Shown here one piece after another: positions 11,057 to 18,444 of a stretch of DNA of 64,000 nucleotides (its first letter is position 1; each line of letters begins with the position of its first letter). This DNA is from Pseudomonadota bacterium. GTDB taxonomy: Bacteria; Pseudomonadota; Gammaproteobacteria; Acidiferrobacterales; Acidiferrobacteraceae. The position numbers and the translations under genes were made by a program. A model generated the notes under the pieces. The model searched no databases and was not told the DNA's origin. It saw nothing but the letters and a program-made list of their open reading frames with translations. The DNA is taken from NCBI GenBank assembly GCA_021819245.1, contig JAKARI010000005.1, positions 34,241 to 98,240 on the forward strand. The letters are read 5' to 3'.

Positions 11057-12559
11057 TCAGGCCCCCTGGCTCTGGTCCGCGAACCAGGGCGCGCGCGCCG
11101 CCATGATGAGAACGCGGGCCCGTTCCTCGTCTAGCCCCTCGATCGCCGCCAGATCATCAACCGACTGATCGGCGAGCTCCTCCATGGTCTTGATGCCATG
11201 GCTTGCGAGCAGGCGCGCCGTGTGCTCATCCATCTCGGCCATCGCGAGGAGGTCCTCGGCCGGCTCGGCCATATCGATCTTTTCCTCGAGCGTTATGGCC
11301 CGCGTGAGCAATATGTCGCGTGCGCGATCGCGCCACTCGTCGACCTGCGCCTCGCTTACGCCCTCGACCGACATCATCTCCTGCTTCGGGACATAGGCGA
11401 CCTCATCGAGGGTCATGAACCCCTCGCGCACGAGCAGCTCGGCCATCGAAGGCTCCATATGCAGCTGCTCGACAAACATCGCAACGGCATTGGCGGCCTC
11501 CGTCTCGCCGCGGGCCGACGCCGTCTCCTCGGTCATGACATTGAGCTCCCAGCCGGTCAGCTCGGACGCGAGCCGGACATTCTGGCCACCCCGGCCGATC
11601 ACCTGCGACAGCTGCGACTCCTCGACGATGACATCCATGCTGTGGAGCTCCTCGTCGACGACAATCGAGATCACCTCGGCCGGCGCCAGGCCATTGATGA
11701 CAAACTGCGCCGGGTCCGGGGACCATTGGATGATATCGACCCGCTCGCCCCCCAGCTCATTGGATACGCTCTGTACGCGCGAACCGCGCATGCCGACGCA
11801 CGCCCCTATCGGGTCGATCCGCGGGTCCTTGGAATTGACCGCGATCTTGGCGCGCAGGCCGGGATCGCGGGCCGCGCCGTGTATCTCGATCAACCCCTCG
11901 CCGGCCTCAGGCACCTCGAGCTTGAAGAGCTCGACGAGCAGCTGGGGGCTCGTGCGGCTTAGAAACAACTGCGGCCCGCGCGGCGCCGAATGGACGTCCT
12001 CCAGGTAGGCGCGCACCCGGTCCCCGGGGCGCAGCCCCTCGCGCGGGATCATGGCCGACTTCGGCAGCAGGGCCTCGGCGGTACCAAGATCGATGATCGC
12101 ATCGCCCCGCTCCAGGCGCTTGACCACGCCCGTGACCAACTCCCCCTGGCGGCCCTTGAATTGATTGACGATCTGCTCGCGCTCGGCCTCGCGGACCTTT
12201 TGCACGATCACCTGCTTGGCGGCCTGAGCGGCGATCCGGCCGAAATCGGCGGCCTCGATCGGCTCCTCGACATACTCGCCCAGCTCGACATCGGGCTTGC
12301 GCTCACGCGCCTGCGCACGACGCATCTCGCGCCCCGGAAACTCGAGGGTCTCCTGTTCGTCGGGCACCACCAGCCAGCGCCGGAAGGTATCGTACTCCCC
12401 GGTCTTTCTGTTGATCTGAACGCGGGCGTCTATATCCTCTTTATGGCGTTTGCGGGTCGCCGTCGCCAAGGCCGCCTCGAGCGCCTCAAAAATGACCTCA
12501 CGGTCGACATTCTTCTCCCGTGAAACGGCCTCGACCACCATCAGAATTTCGTTCGCCAT
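11057..12559 (-). CDS. nusA: Transcription termination/antitermination factor NusA
   Basis: An RNA polymerase-associated pausing and antitermination factor of 500 residues. Domains in order: the N-terminal RNAP-binding domain ([21 protein letters not shown]), S1 ([16 protein letters not shown]), two KH domains ([21 protein letters not shown] and [17 protein letters not shown]), and two C-terminal acidic repeats with helix-hairpin-helix character, as in E. coli. The ATG at 12559 has GGAGG five bases upstream and was preferred over a GTG immediately before it. Confidence 0.96.
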   Translation of the reverse strand: MANEILMVVEAVSREKNVDREVIFEALEAALATATRKRHKEDIDARVQINRKTGEYDTFRRWLVVPDEQETLEFPGREMRRAQARERKPDVELGEYVEEPIEAADFGRIAAQAAKQVIVQKVREAEREQIVNQFKGRQGELVTGVVKRLERGDAIIDLGTAEALLPKSAMIPREGLRPGDRVRAYLEDVHSAPRGPQLFLSRTSPQLLVELFKLEVPEAGEGLIEIHGAARDPGLRAKIAVNSKDPRIDPIGACVGMRGSRVQSVSNELGGERVDIIQWSPDPAQFVINGLAPAEVISIVVDEELHSMDVIVEESQLSQVIGRGGQNVRLASELTGWELNVMTEETASARGETEAANAVAMFVEQLHMEPSMAELLVREGFMTLDEVAYVPKQEMMSVEGVSEAQVDEWRDRARDILLTRAITLEEKIDMAEPAEDLLAMAEMDEHTARLLASHGIKTMEELADQSVDDLAAIEGLDEERARVLIMAARAPWFADQSQGA

Positions 12560-12577
12560 CACTGCCTCCAGCCGCCC

Positions 12578-13033
12578 TCAGAGTTCGGGCACAAGCCTCG
12601 CCTTTTCGATATTCTCGAATGCGAGATCATAACGCGTCTCGTCTGCCTTCAGGATGACACGCCCATCGATCAGTCCCACGAGGCGCCCCTGAAAGTTCCG
12701 CCGCCCATCCACCGGGAGCATGGTCTTAAGCTTGACCAGGGATCCGGCGAAGCGCGCGAAATCACCGGGCCGCACAAGCGGCCGATCCAGCCCAGGCGAT
12801 GAGATCTCGAGCGTGTACTGCCCCGGGATCGGGTCCTCGACATCGAAAAGCGCGCTCACCTGACGGCTCACCCGGGCGCAGTCATCGACATCGACGCCCT
12901 GCGGCCGGTCGATGTAAATGCGCAGGGTCTTTTGCCCGCTCACGAACTCGATATCCACGACCTCGAAGCCGAGATGGGCAAGTGCCGGCTCCACCAAGGC
13001 CCGTAACCGATCCGTCTGAACGCGTTTCTCCAT
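12578..13033 (-). CDS. rimP: Ribosome maturation factor RimP
   Basis: A 30S assembly factor of about 151 residues. LVEPALAHLGFEVVDIEF opens the N-terminal domain; RIYIDRPQGVDVDDCARVSRQ and YTLEISSPGLDRPL are family signatures, and the C-terminal SH3-like domain holds FQGRLVGLIDG. The start is uncertain: in-frame ATGs lie at 13057, 13039 and 13033. I chose 13033 (MEKRVQTDRL) on family length. The 13057 ATG falls in the loop of the leader hairpin. First gene of the operon. Confidence 0.92.
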   Translation of the reverse strand: MEKRVQTDRLRALVEPALAHLGFEVVDIEFVSGQKTLRIYIDRPQGVDVDDCARVSRQVSALFDVEDPIPGQYTLEISSPGLDRPLVRPGDFARFAGSLVKLKTMLPVDGRRNFQGRLVGLIDGRVILKADETRYDLAFENIEKARLVPEL

Positions 13034-13047
13034 GACCATAAACGCAA

Positions 13048-13067
13048 AAGTGGGCATAAGCCCACTT
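13048..13067 (-). promoter_or_regulatory. Hairpin in the rimP leader
   Basis: AAGTGGGC and GCCCACTT form a perfect 8-bp stem with a 4-base loop, about 15 bases ahead of the chosen rimP start and about 25-45 bases after the predicted transcription start. An in-frame ATG lies in the loop. It could act on rimP translation or early termination; no function is shown. Confidence 0.5.
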
Positions 13068-13099
13068 CCGCAAAAGACCTTCACACGAGATAAAGCCGG

Positions 13100-13127
13100 A
13101 TTATAAGCCTTCCCGCCAAAACTTCAA
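13100..13127 (-). promoter_or_regulatory. Sigma-70-type promoter of the rimP operon
   Basis: On the minus strand TTGAAG (13127-13122) and a perfect TATAAT (13105-13100) are separated by 16 bases. The predicted start is near 13093, giving a leader of about 60 bases before rimP. Confidence 0.75.
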
Positions 13128-13281
13128 TGCACGCGTGCGAGGGGCCGCGTCGTGCCGCCCCAGTCCTCGGCCCCCGCACTGACCGGGGCGGCCCCGGGTC
13201 CGGCCCCGCAGGGGGGGTGCGGGACCATGCCTGCGTCTTGCAATCCCGACCCGCCCGCGCCGCGAAAAGACCCGAGCAGGC

Positions 13282-13309
13282 TTGCCATGGCCCTAAAACA
13301 TGATAGACT
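13282..13309 (+). promoter_or_regulatory. Promoter of the initiator tRNA gene
   Basis: TTGCCA (13282-13287), a 16-base spacer and TAGACT (13304-13309), the latter preceded by TGA as in an extended -10 element. The tRNA begins 13 bases after the -10 box. Confidence 0.55.
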
Positions 13310-13322
13310 CTGCGCCCTTTAG

Positions 13323-13399
<77 letters not shown>

Positions 13400-13797
13400 C
13401 TTTAACCGGACATCAGGACCGTGCCCGCGCAGGCACGGCCCGCAGCCGGATCGGCCCTGCGCCCTAGCGGGGAAACGCCATCCCGGCGCGCACAACCTAA
13501 GGCCCGCCCGCCATAGTACCCCCTCATGACCGGCCCCCGCGGCCGCCCACACGCCGTCCAGGGTGCCATAATGTCGCGCCCCGATCTCGGCGCAATACTC
13601 ACATGGCGGGCCGCACGGCCTCGGGCCCCTGACCATTCTGCGATCGGGCCATGCGCTCATTGCCGGCCGCATGGCTTCCCACAGACTATGCGCCGCCGCG
13701 CCACAGTGAAGGCCGCCTACGATGCGCCAAAGGCCCCTTATCGGCAGCTGCGTGCCCTGCCCGGCTTATCCAGGGCGTAGCGCCTTACGCGTGACGC
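13400..13797. other. Gene-free stretch after the initiator tRNA
   Basis: No credible gene is seen. A hairpin (CCGTGCC, six-base loop, GGCACGG; 13419-13438) lies 20 bases after the tRNA and may help end its transcript, but there is no T-run. The remainder shows no motif I recognise. Confidence 0.5.
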
Positions 13798-13853
13798 AAC
13801 GAATAAGGTGGGATCGCGAGAGCGCAGCGAGCCGCGGTCTCACCTTATTCGTT
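13798..13853. repeat. 21-bp inverted repeat at the cut end of the intron fragment
   Basis: Arms 13798-13818 and 13833-13853 are complementary over 21 bases with only two mismatches, both of G.T type, around a 14-base loop. As RNA it would be a continuous stem. It coincides with the point where recognisable intron/maturase sequence stops, so it may belong to whatever element truncated the intron. Confidence 0.7.
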
Positions 13854-13958
13854 CTTGAGCACTCGATCATAGGCGAACCACAGGTTGCCGCGTTCACACA
13901 CGGCGTCCATCAGCCCGCCTTCCCGCTCCCGCTGCGCTTTCGTCCGCAAACGGGTCGT
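13845..13958 (-). pseudogene. Group II intron maturase/reverse transcriptase, N-terminal remnant
   Basis: On the minus strand a frame ends LMDAVCERGNLWFAYDRVLKN and then stops. This is the start of the LtrA-type reverse transcriptase of class C introns, where the next residues are normally a KGAAGVDG-like block. Everything downstream (RT palm, domain X) is missing: about 37 residues of an expected ~400-450 remain. Recognition is from memory of the family. Confidence 0.6.
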
Positions 13959-14481
13959 CACGTCAGCCTCGGCGCCGTGCGAAGCCCTGCCGGCGTTCGC
14001 CCTGACGCCTCTTCGCCGGTAGGCACTTGCCGCCAATCGTCCGCCTTCATCGACTGTCCCTGTGGTCCCGCCGCCCACGGGCGGCCTTCACTGTTCGCCC
14101 CTTCACCCCGTACCGGCAGCTCCTATGGCCTCGGCTGACTTCTGCGCGAGCGTCCCGTCACCTCTCGACGGCGGTCGCACGGAGGTTTCCCTCGGCACCC
14201 GCGCAGATCTCCCCGGGTATTGCGCACCCCCCCTTTCGCGCGTATGCCTGTCGGACATACGTCACGGCGTTCCGTACGAGTTTCGGGCCTCGACGATATT
14301 GGCCGCCTTACCCCACCGTGCCGCCTCCTGTCCGCGTCCTGTTCGTCAGGCCAGCGCTTTGCCTTCGGCCTCCTCCCGATTCCCCGTCGCCCAGAACACC
14401 CTTGCCGTTCAGCCGGCTCTTCCCCATGTCGGGCGAGCCGAGGACCTCCACCTCCCGGTGGGTGCGCCCGGCCGGGCGCAC
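13850..14481 (-). mobile_element. Truncated group II (class C-like) intron, 5' part
   Basis: On the minus strand the element begins at 14481 with GTGCGCCCGG, the 5' end typical of class C introns, immediately paired with CCGGGCGCAC. It lies two bases after the T-run of a perfect intrinsic terminator (14484-14517), the known preferred target of class C introns. About 630 bases of ribozyme 5' region follow, leading into the maturase remnant; the rest of the maturase and domains V-VI are absent. On the plus strand this gives long spurious frames. It should not be able to splice or move. Confidence 0.62.
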
Positions 14482-14483
14482 CC

Positions 14484-14517
14484 AAAAAAAAGGGCCTCGA
14501 GGATTACCCTCGAGGCC
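14484..14517 (-). terminator. Intrinsic terminator of the TonB-dependent receptor gene
   Basis: A perfect 10-bp stem (GGCCTCGAGG/CCTCGAGGCC; 14493-14517) with a 5-base loop, followed on the minus strand by C and eight T residues (14491-14484). It lies 25 bases after the receptor stop codon. Confidence 0.92.
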
Positions 14518-14541
14518 GTCAATGAGGAGCCAGGAAACGAA

Positions 14542-16926
14542 CTAGAAGCGCGCGTTCAGATTGATGAAGTACTGGCGCGGCGCCCCCGGATCGGCAAGCA
14601 CGGCGCCGGCGCTGTTGCCGCCGAAATAGCCGCCGCTTGTGATGTACTCGATCGGGTCATACTGCTTGTTGAACAGATTGGTCACGCCCACCGTCACAGT
14701 AACCGCAGACAGGCCGACCATGCCGGTCCCGGCCTTGATCGCAACCTGCGCGTTGACGATGTTATACGACGCCATCTGGACATTGTTCGTCGGGGCATTG
14801 GCCAAATTGCTGAACAGATATTGCGTGCCGGTATACTGATCGGACACGCCGGGCGATACCAGATAGCGCCCAAAGGCCACACGATAATTGAGACCCAACG
14901 ATGCCGTGACCTTGGGGCTATAGGAGATCGGGTAACCCCCATAGTTCGTCGTGCTGCCGCTTGGCACATAGGAATCGAAATACGCGTGCGTAAGCGCCAC
15001 GTTTCCGAAGACATGCCAGTGCCAGGATGGGCTGTCCTGCGCGCTGATATTGAGGCCCTGGTAGGTCGCGGACGCCGAGGCAAACTCCGTGGTGGCAAAA
15101 TTCCCTCCGGTCGATATGTAGGTGGCCAGGGTCTCGTTGCTCAGCTTGTCGCGGTAGATATCCGCATTCATCACGAAGTGGCGCAACAGGCCCTCGCGCC
15201 GGATCAGAAGGCGCGTCCCAAGCTCCTCATCGACGCTTTTTACGGGTTTCAGGGACCCGAGGTCTATGACATTGCTCCCGCTATAGGCGCCAAAGGCGTT
15301 GTCCCCGGGATTCTGGTAGGTCTCGGCGGCATTGCCATAGAGCGACCAGTGCTTGGTGAGCAGGTAACGCGCGCCCAGAGACGGCTCCAGGCGCGTAAAG
15401 ACCTTGCTGTCACTGGGCGAAAGCGATTGGTTGGTCGCCCCGGGCGGGGTATAACTCGCACCGTTATTGAAAAACTGCGTCTGGAAATCGACGCCGGCGA
15501 TGCCCGGTGTGATGGTCAGGGGCTTGATCGGCGTGATCGCGTCTTGCACGAAACCCGTCAGATAGGTGTTGTCGAGCGTGTCATTATTGTACTGGACGGG
15601 GTTCGCCGGGCTCGTCCCATAGGTCACGTTATAGCCCGTATACGGCGTCGTATAGGTCTGATTGATCCATGAGCCCCCGAACTTGACTTGGTTCCACGGC
15701 AGCGTCCAGTCGAAGACCAGGCGGTTGCCATAGGTATCGGACCGCGGGTTGTAGTACTCGGAGTTGACGGTGCCGGGCGGCGTGTCGTTGTAGTTGTAAT
15801 TGTCCACGCGCCAATGGACCCTGTGGCCATGGCGGTACCACACCAGGTCGTGCAAAGACAGGTCCGGGGCAAGCCCGATCTTTAACTGCGAATAGAGCAT
15901 GCGGTCTTGCACCCGGATCTGCTTGAACCATACCGATTCCGGCAGCGACGAGTAGTAGCCGGTGGTCGACTGGCTATAAAGCGGGGTGTTGGGCGTGCCA
16001 TCGACGGTGATGGCCGTGCCTCCGGGCCCCGCCGTTATGGGTGAGACCGGGATGAAGTTGGGACGGAACTCCACCGTGTCGTCTTCATAGCCGCCGACAC
16101 TGAAGGATCCATCGGAGAAGGTCTTGACGGTCTTGGCAAACAGGGCAGACGAGCGGCTCGGGGCATTGAATGTCCCCGTGCGGAAGGTATTGTCGCGCAT
16201 GAACCCATAGGCCACCACCGTCGACCAGCCGTCATATGTGCCGGTATTGGCGATGAGGTCGGCACCCTCGGTCTGATCGCTGCCATAGGTCAACCCCACG
16301 CTGCCGCCGGCGTGCTTGGTGGGCTGTACCGGCACGAAATTGACGGTGCCGCCCACGCTGTCGAACCAGCGGGTCGCCGGATTGCCTGGCCCGTAGATCA
16401 CATTGACGCCGGAGATGAGCTGCATGACCGGGATCTCATTTGAGTCCCAACTGCCATTGTGCGCGATCAGGTTATTCATCGGCACGCCGTCGAACAGCAC
16501 GGTAAGTCCGTTGCGCTCGACATCGCCGTTGACGCTCGACCAGCCGACCTTGACGCCGCGCAGCGCGATCTCGTAGCGCGCGGAGCCGCTGATACCGCCG
16601 TAGCCGCGCACCGCGACCCCGGGCGCGAGCGCGAGCGCCTGGGCTGAGCCCGCCACCGGGCCATTGGCGGCAATCTGGCGCCGGCCTATGAACCGCTCGG
16701 TCTGCGTCGACTTGAAGATCTTGCGCTTGCCAAGCTTCGTGTTGGTGGCCTTAAGGAGCGCCTCGGCCTTCTTGCGGCTCTGGGCGCTTACGGTGCCGAC
16801 GTTCACGGATGATGAGTCCGAAGCGGCGGCAAAAGCCGGAGTGATGGCCAACGCACACAAAACAACGGATGTGAGCGCCGACAATCGGCCGGGGCTTGCC
16901 GGCAACGAGCGACGATGAGACGGCAT
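14542..16926 (-). CDS. TonB-dependent outer-membrane receptor
   Basis: About 794 residues. A signal peptide (basic start, hydrophobic LTSVVLCALAITPAFAAA) is followed by the plug domain: ALALAPGVAVRGYGGISGSA, IALRGVKVGWSS, VLFDGVPMNNLIAHNGSWD, and NVIYGPGNPATRWFDSVGGT. The rest is a beta-barrel rich in aromatic, Asn and Thr residues that ends in NARF with the terminal Phe needed for barrel assembly. The start was set at the ATG 16926 with GGAGG upstream; a GTG six codons earlier is also open. No tonB/exbBD or periplasmic transporter genes adjoin, so the substrate is open. The upstream PHO-box-like repeats hint at phosphate-responsive expression rather than the usual iron control. Confidence 0.92.
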   Translation of the reverse strand: MPSHRRSLPASPGRLSALTSVVLCALAITPAFAAASDSSSVNVGTVSAQSRKKAEALLKATNTKLGKRKIFKSTQTERFIGRRQIAANGPVAGSAQALALAPGVAVRGYGGISGSARYEIALRGVKVGWSSVNGDVERNGLTVLFDGVPMNNLIAHNGSWDSNEIPVMQLISGVNVIYGPGNPATRWFDSVGGTVNFVPVQPTKHAGGSVGLTYGSDQTEGADLIANTGTYDGWSTVVAYGFMRDNTFRTGTFNAPSRSSALFAKTVKTFSDGSFSVGGYEDDTVEFRPNFIPVSPITAGPGGTAITVDGTPNTPLYSQSTTGYYSSLPESVWFKQIRVQDRMLYSQLKIGLAPDLSLHDLVWYRHGHRVHWRVDNYNYNDTPPGTVNSEYYNPRSDTYGNRLVFDWTLPWNQVKFGGSWINQTYTTPYTGYNVTYGTSPANPVQYNNDTLDNTYLTGFVQDAITPIKPLTITPGIAGVDFQTQFFNNGASYTPPGATNQSLSPSDSKVFTRLEPSLGARYLLTKHWSLYGNAAETYQNPGDNAFGAYSGSNVIDLGSLKPVKSVDEELGTRLLIRREGLLRHFVMNADIYRDKLSNETLATYISTGGNFATTEFASASATYQGLNISAQDSPSWHWHVFGNVALTHAYFDSYVPSGSTTNYGGYPISYSPKVTASLGLNYRVAFGRYLVSPGVSDQYTGTQYLFSNLANAPTNNVQMASYNIVNAQVAIKAGTGMVGLSAVTVTVGVTNLFNKQYDPIEYITSGGYFGGNSAGAVLADPGAPRQYFINLNARF

Positions 16927-16996
16927 GACGCGGTGTTCCTCCACTGATTTTCGATGATGGGAACTTTTTTCCCCGGGCGTACTCTGCCGGGGCCGT

Positions 16997-17036
16997 GTGA
17001 CAGGATGAACCGTTCTCTATGACAGATTTCTGACAA
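16997..17036 (-). promoter_or_regulatory. PHO-box-like repeats upstream of the TonB receptor gene
   Basis: Read on the minus strand, TTGTCAG-AAAT-CTGTCAT (17036-17019) matches the 7-4-7 PhoB box (CTGTCAT-AAAA-CTGTCAC in E. coli) with both repeats in phase at 11 bp and an A/T spacer. A third copy, CTGTCAC (17003-16997), follows at a 22-bp phase. The gene starts about 70 bp downstream. The repeats are seen directly; PhoB binding is inferred. Confidence 0.6.
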
Positions 17037-17161
17037 CCGGGAATCATCGCAGGCGGGGCTCGCTAATCCATGGAAGGCGGTATATCATTCCGGCGCTCTT
17101 TATATGATGGATATTATAGAGGCTATACCGCGGGTCTTTGTCCCGCCTTCATGAGGTGCGA

Positions 17162-17866
17162 ATGGGCACGAATAAAGAGAAAACGGGCATGCGTGGCGCA
17201 AGACCCGATCAGCAGCCCCGGATCTGGGATGTCCCGACACGCGTATTTCATTGGACGCTCGTGATTCTCGTGGCCTGGGAGTGGGCCTCGAGCCACTTGG
17301 GGCACGGCTTCATGCGCTACCATATGTGGGGCGGCTACGCGGTCCTGACCTTGATCCTGTTTCGCGTATCGTGGGGCTTTGTCGGAAGCGAGACGGCGCG
17401 CTTTGCGCAATTCCTGCGCTCGCCCCGCAACACCTGGGGCTATATCAGGTCATGGGGCAAGGAGTCGCACCACCATATCCACGGACACAATCCGCTCGGC
17501 GGATGGGCCGTGATCGCCTTTTTAGTGACGCTTACGATTCAGGTGGGCACCGGCCTTTTTGCCACCGACGATGTGCTGACGGCAGGCCCGCTCAACGCGC
17601 TCGTGGGCGGCCGCATGGGCGATCTCCTGACCGCCATCCACAAAGGGAATTTCGACATCCTGCTAGCACTCGTCGTGTCCCATGTGATCGCCGTGATCCT
17701 GCATCGCGTGATCGCGGGCCACGACCTGGTGCGCCCCATGATCACCGGCCGCGCCGCAAGGCCCGTGCCGGGCGCCATAAGTCCTCGCGCCTTCGCGCGG
17801 CCCTGGGTGAGCGTGGCGGCACTCGCGCTATCGGGCCTCGGGACCTGGCTTATCCTTCAGATCTGA
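17162..17866 (+). CDS. Cytochrome b561-type membrane cytochrome
   Basis: A 234-residue inner-membrane di-haem cytochrome b of the Ni,Fe-hydrogenase/cytochrome b561 family that passes electrons between quinol and c-type cytochromes. After a short cytoplasmic lead, IWDVPTRVFHWTLVILVAWEW gives TM1 with its haem His; further candidate ligands are in YHMWGGYAVLTL, GHNPLGGWAVIAFLV and LLALVVSHVIAVILHRVIAGHDL. A fifth hydrophobic segment ends the protein. The ATG at 17162 is preceded by GAGGTG. It converges on the cytochrome c' gene 11 bp downstream, and the two are likely functional partners. Confidence 0.9.
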   Translation: MGTNKEKTGMRGARPDQQPRIWDVPTRVFHWTLVILVAWEWASSHLGHGFMRYHMWGGYAVLTLILFRVSWGFVGSETARFAQFLRSPRNTWGYIRSWGKESHHHIHGHNPLGGWAVIAFLVTLTIQVGTGLFATDDVLTAGPLNALVGGRMGDLLTAIHKGNFDILLALVVSHVIAVILHRVIAGHDLVRPMITGRAARPVPGAISPRAFARPWVSVAALALSGLGTWLILQI

Positions 17867-17877
17867 GGTGGCGCCGC

Positions 17878-18330
17878 CTAACGCATGAAGCGGTGATGGC
17901 ATGAGCGGCAGGCTGAAGCCACCTGTTCAAGCGGGCGGGCCGCTTGCGAGAAGGGCGCATGACTGGTGGCCTGCGCAAGCGCCTGTGTCGCTGCCTGGAA
18001 ACGGGTGACAGCCTTTGCGAAGGCCTGGGGCTCGCGCCATATGCGCACGGACGCCTTGGTGGCGCCGCGATCGGAGCCCGGAACGAAGGCCACCCACGCA
18101 AGCGGCGCGAGCGCGGCAAGGGCGCGCCCTTCGGCTGCGAAACGCTGCGCATCATAGGGGCGCTGGTGGCGCAGGGTCTGCGCGATGCGCACGAGATTCC
18201 AGTCCATGGCCGCCATGAGCTCGCGGCGATAGTCGATGTCGGACTGGATGCGGGTCTCGGCCAGGACCCCTGTGGGCGCAAGGACCGCGGCAACGGCGCA
18301 CACGGCCATGGCCTTCTTCAGGCACTTCAT
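17878..18330 (-). CDS. Cytochrome c'-like protein (periplasmic monohaem)
   Basis: A 150-residue four-helix cytochrome c'/c-556-type protein. A signal peptide (MKCLKKAMAVCAVAAVLAPTGVLA) targets the periplasm; the single haem motif CRSCH is at the extreme C-terminus, as in this family. SDIDYRRELMAAMDWNLVRIA is the first helix. The ATG at 18330 lies nine bases after AAGGAG; earlier in-frame TTG and ATG codons fit the ribosome site worse. It converges with the cytochrome b561 gene. Cytochromes c' bind NO or transfer electrons; the role here is not determined. A PHO-box-like repeat lies upstream. Confidence 0.88.
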   Translation of the reverse strand: MKCLKKAMAVCAVAAVLAPTGVLAETRIQSDIDYRRELMAAMDWNLVRIAQTLRHQRPYDAQRFAAEGRALAALAPLAWVAFVPGSDRGATKASVRIWREPQAFAKAVTRFQAATQALAQATSHAPFSQAARPLEQVASACRSCHHRFMR

Positions 18331-18398
18331 GCAGGTCATCTCCTTCAAGGGGCTGGCGGCCCGACGTGGGCCGCGGGGGGCGATACTACGGAGGGTAC

Positions 18399-18416
18399 GT
18401 GACAGAACCGTGACGG
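18399..18416 (-). promoter_or_regulatory. PHO-box-like repeat upstream of the cytochrome c' gene
   Basis: CCGTCAC-GGTT-CTGTCAC on the minus strand has the 7-4-7 direct-repeat layout of a PhoB box about 70 bp ahead of the start codon. The spacer is not A/T-rich, so the match is weaker than at 17019-17036. Confidence 0.4.
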
Positions 18417-18444
18417 CGCTCGGTCTTTTGTGAAGGGGACCGCC

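Noticed and set aside
9664..11106. 480-codon open frame on the plus strand opposite infB
   Set aside because: It lies wholly antisense to infB, has no ribosome site, and its His/Arg/Gly-heavy composition is that of GC-rich antisense sequence.
14062..15672. 536-codon plus-strand frame over the intron fragment and the receptor 3' end
   Set aside because: Antisense to the TonB receptor and to the group II intron piece; such frames are common artefacts over these introns.
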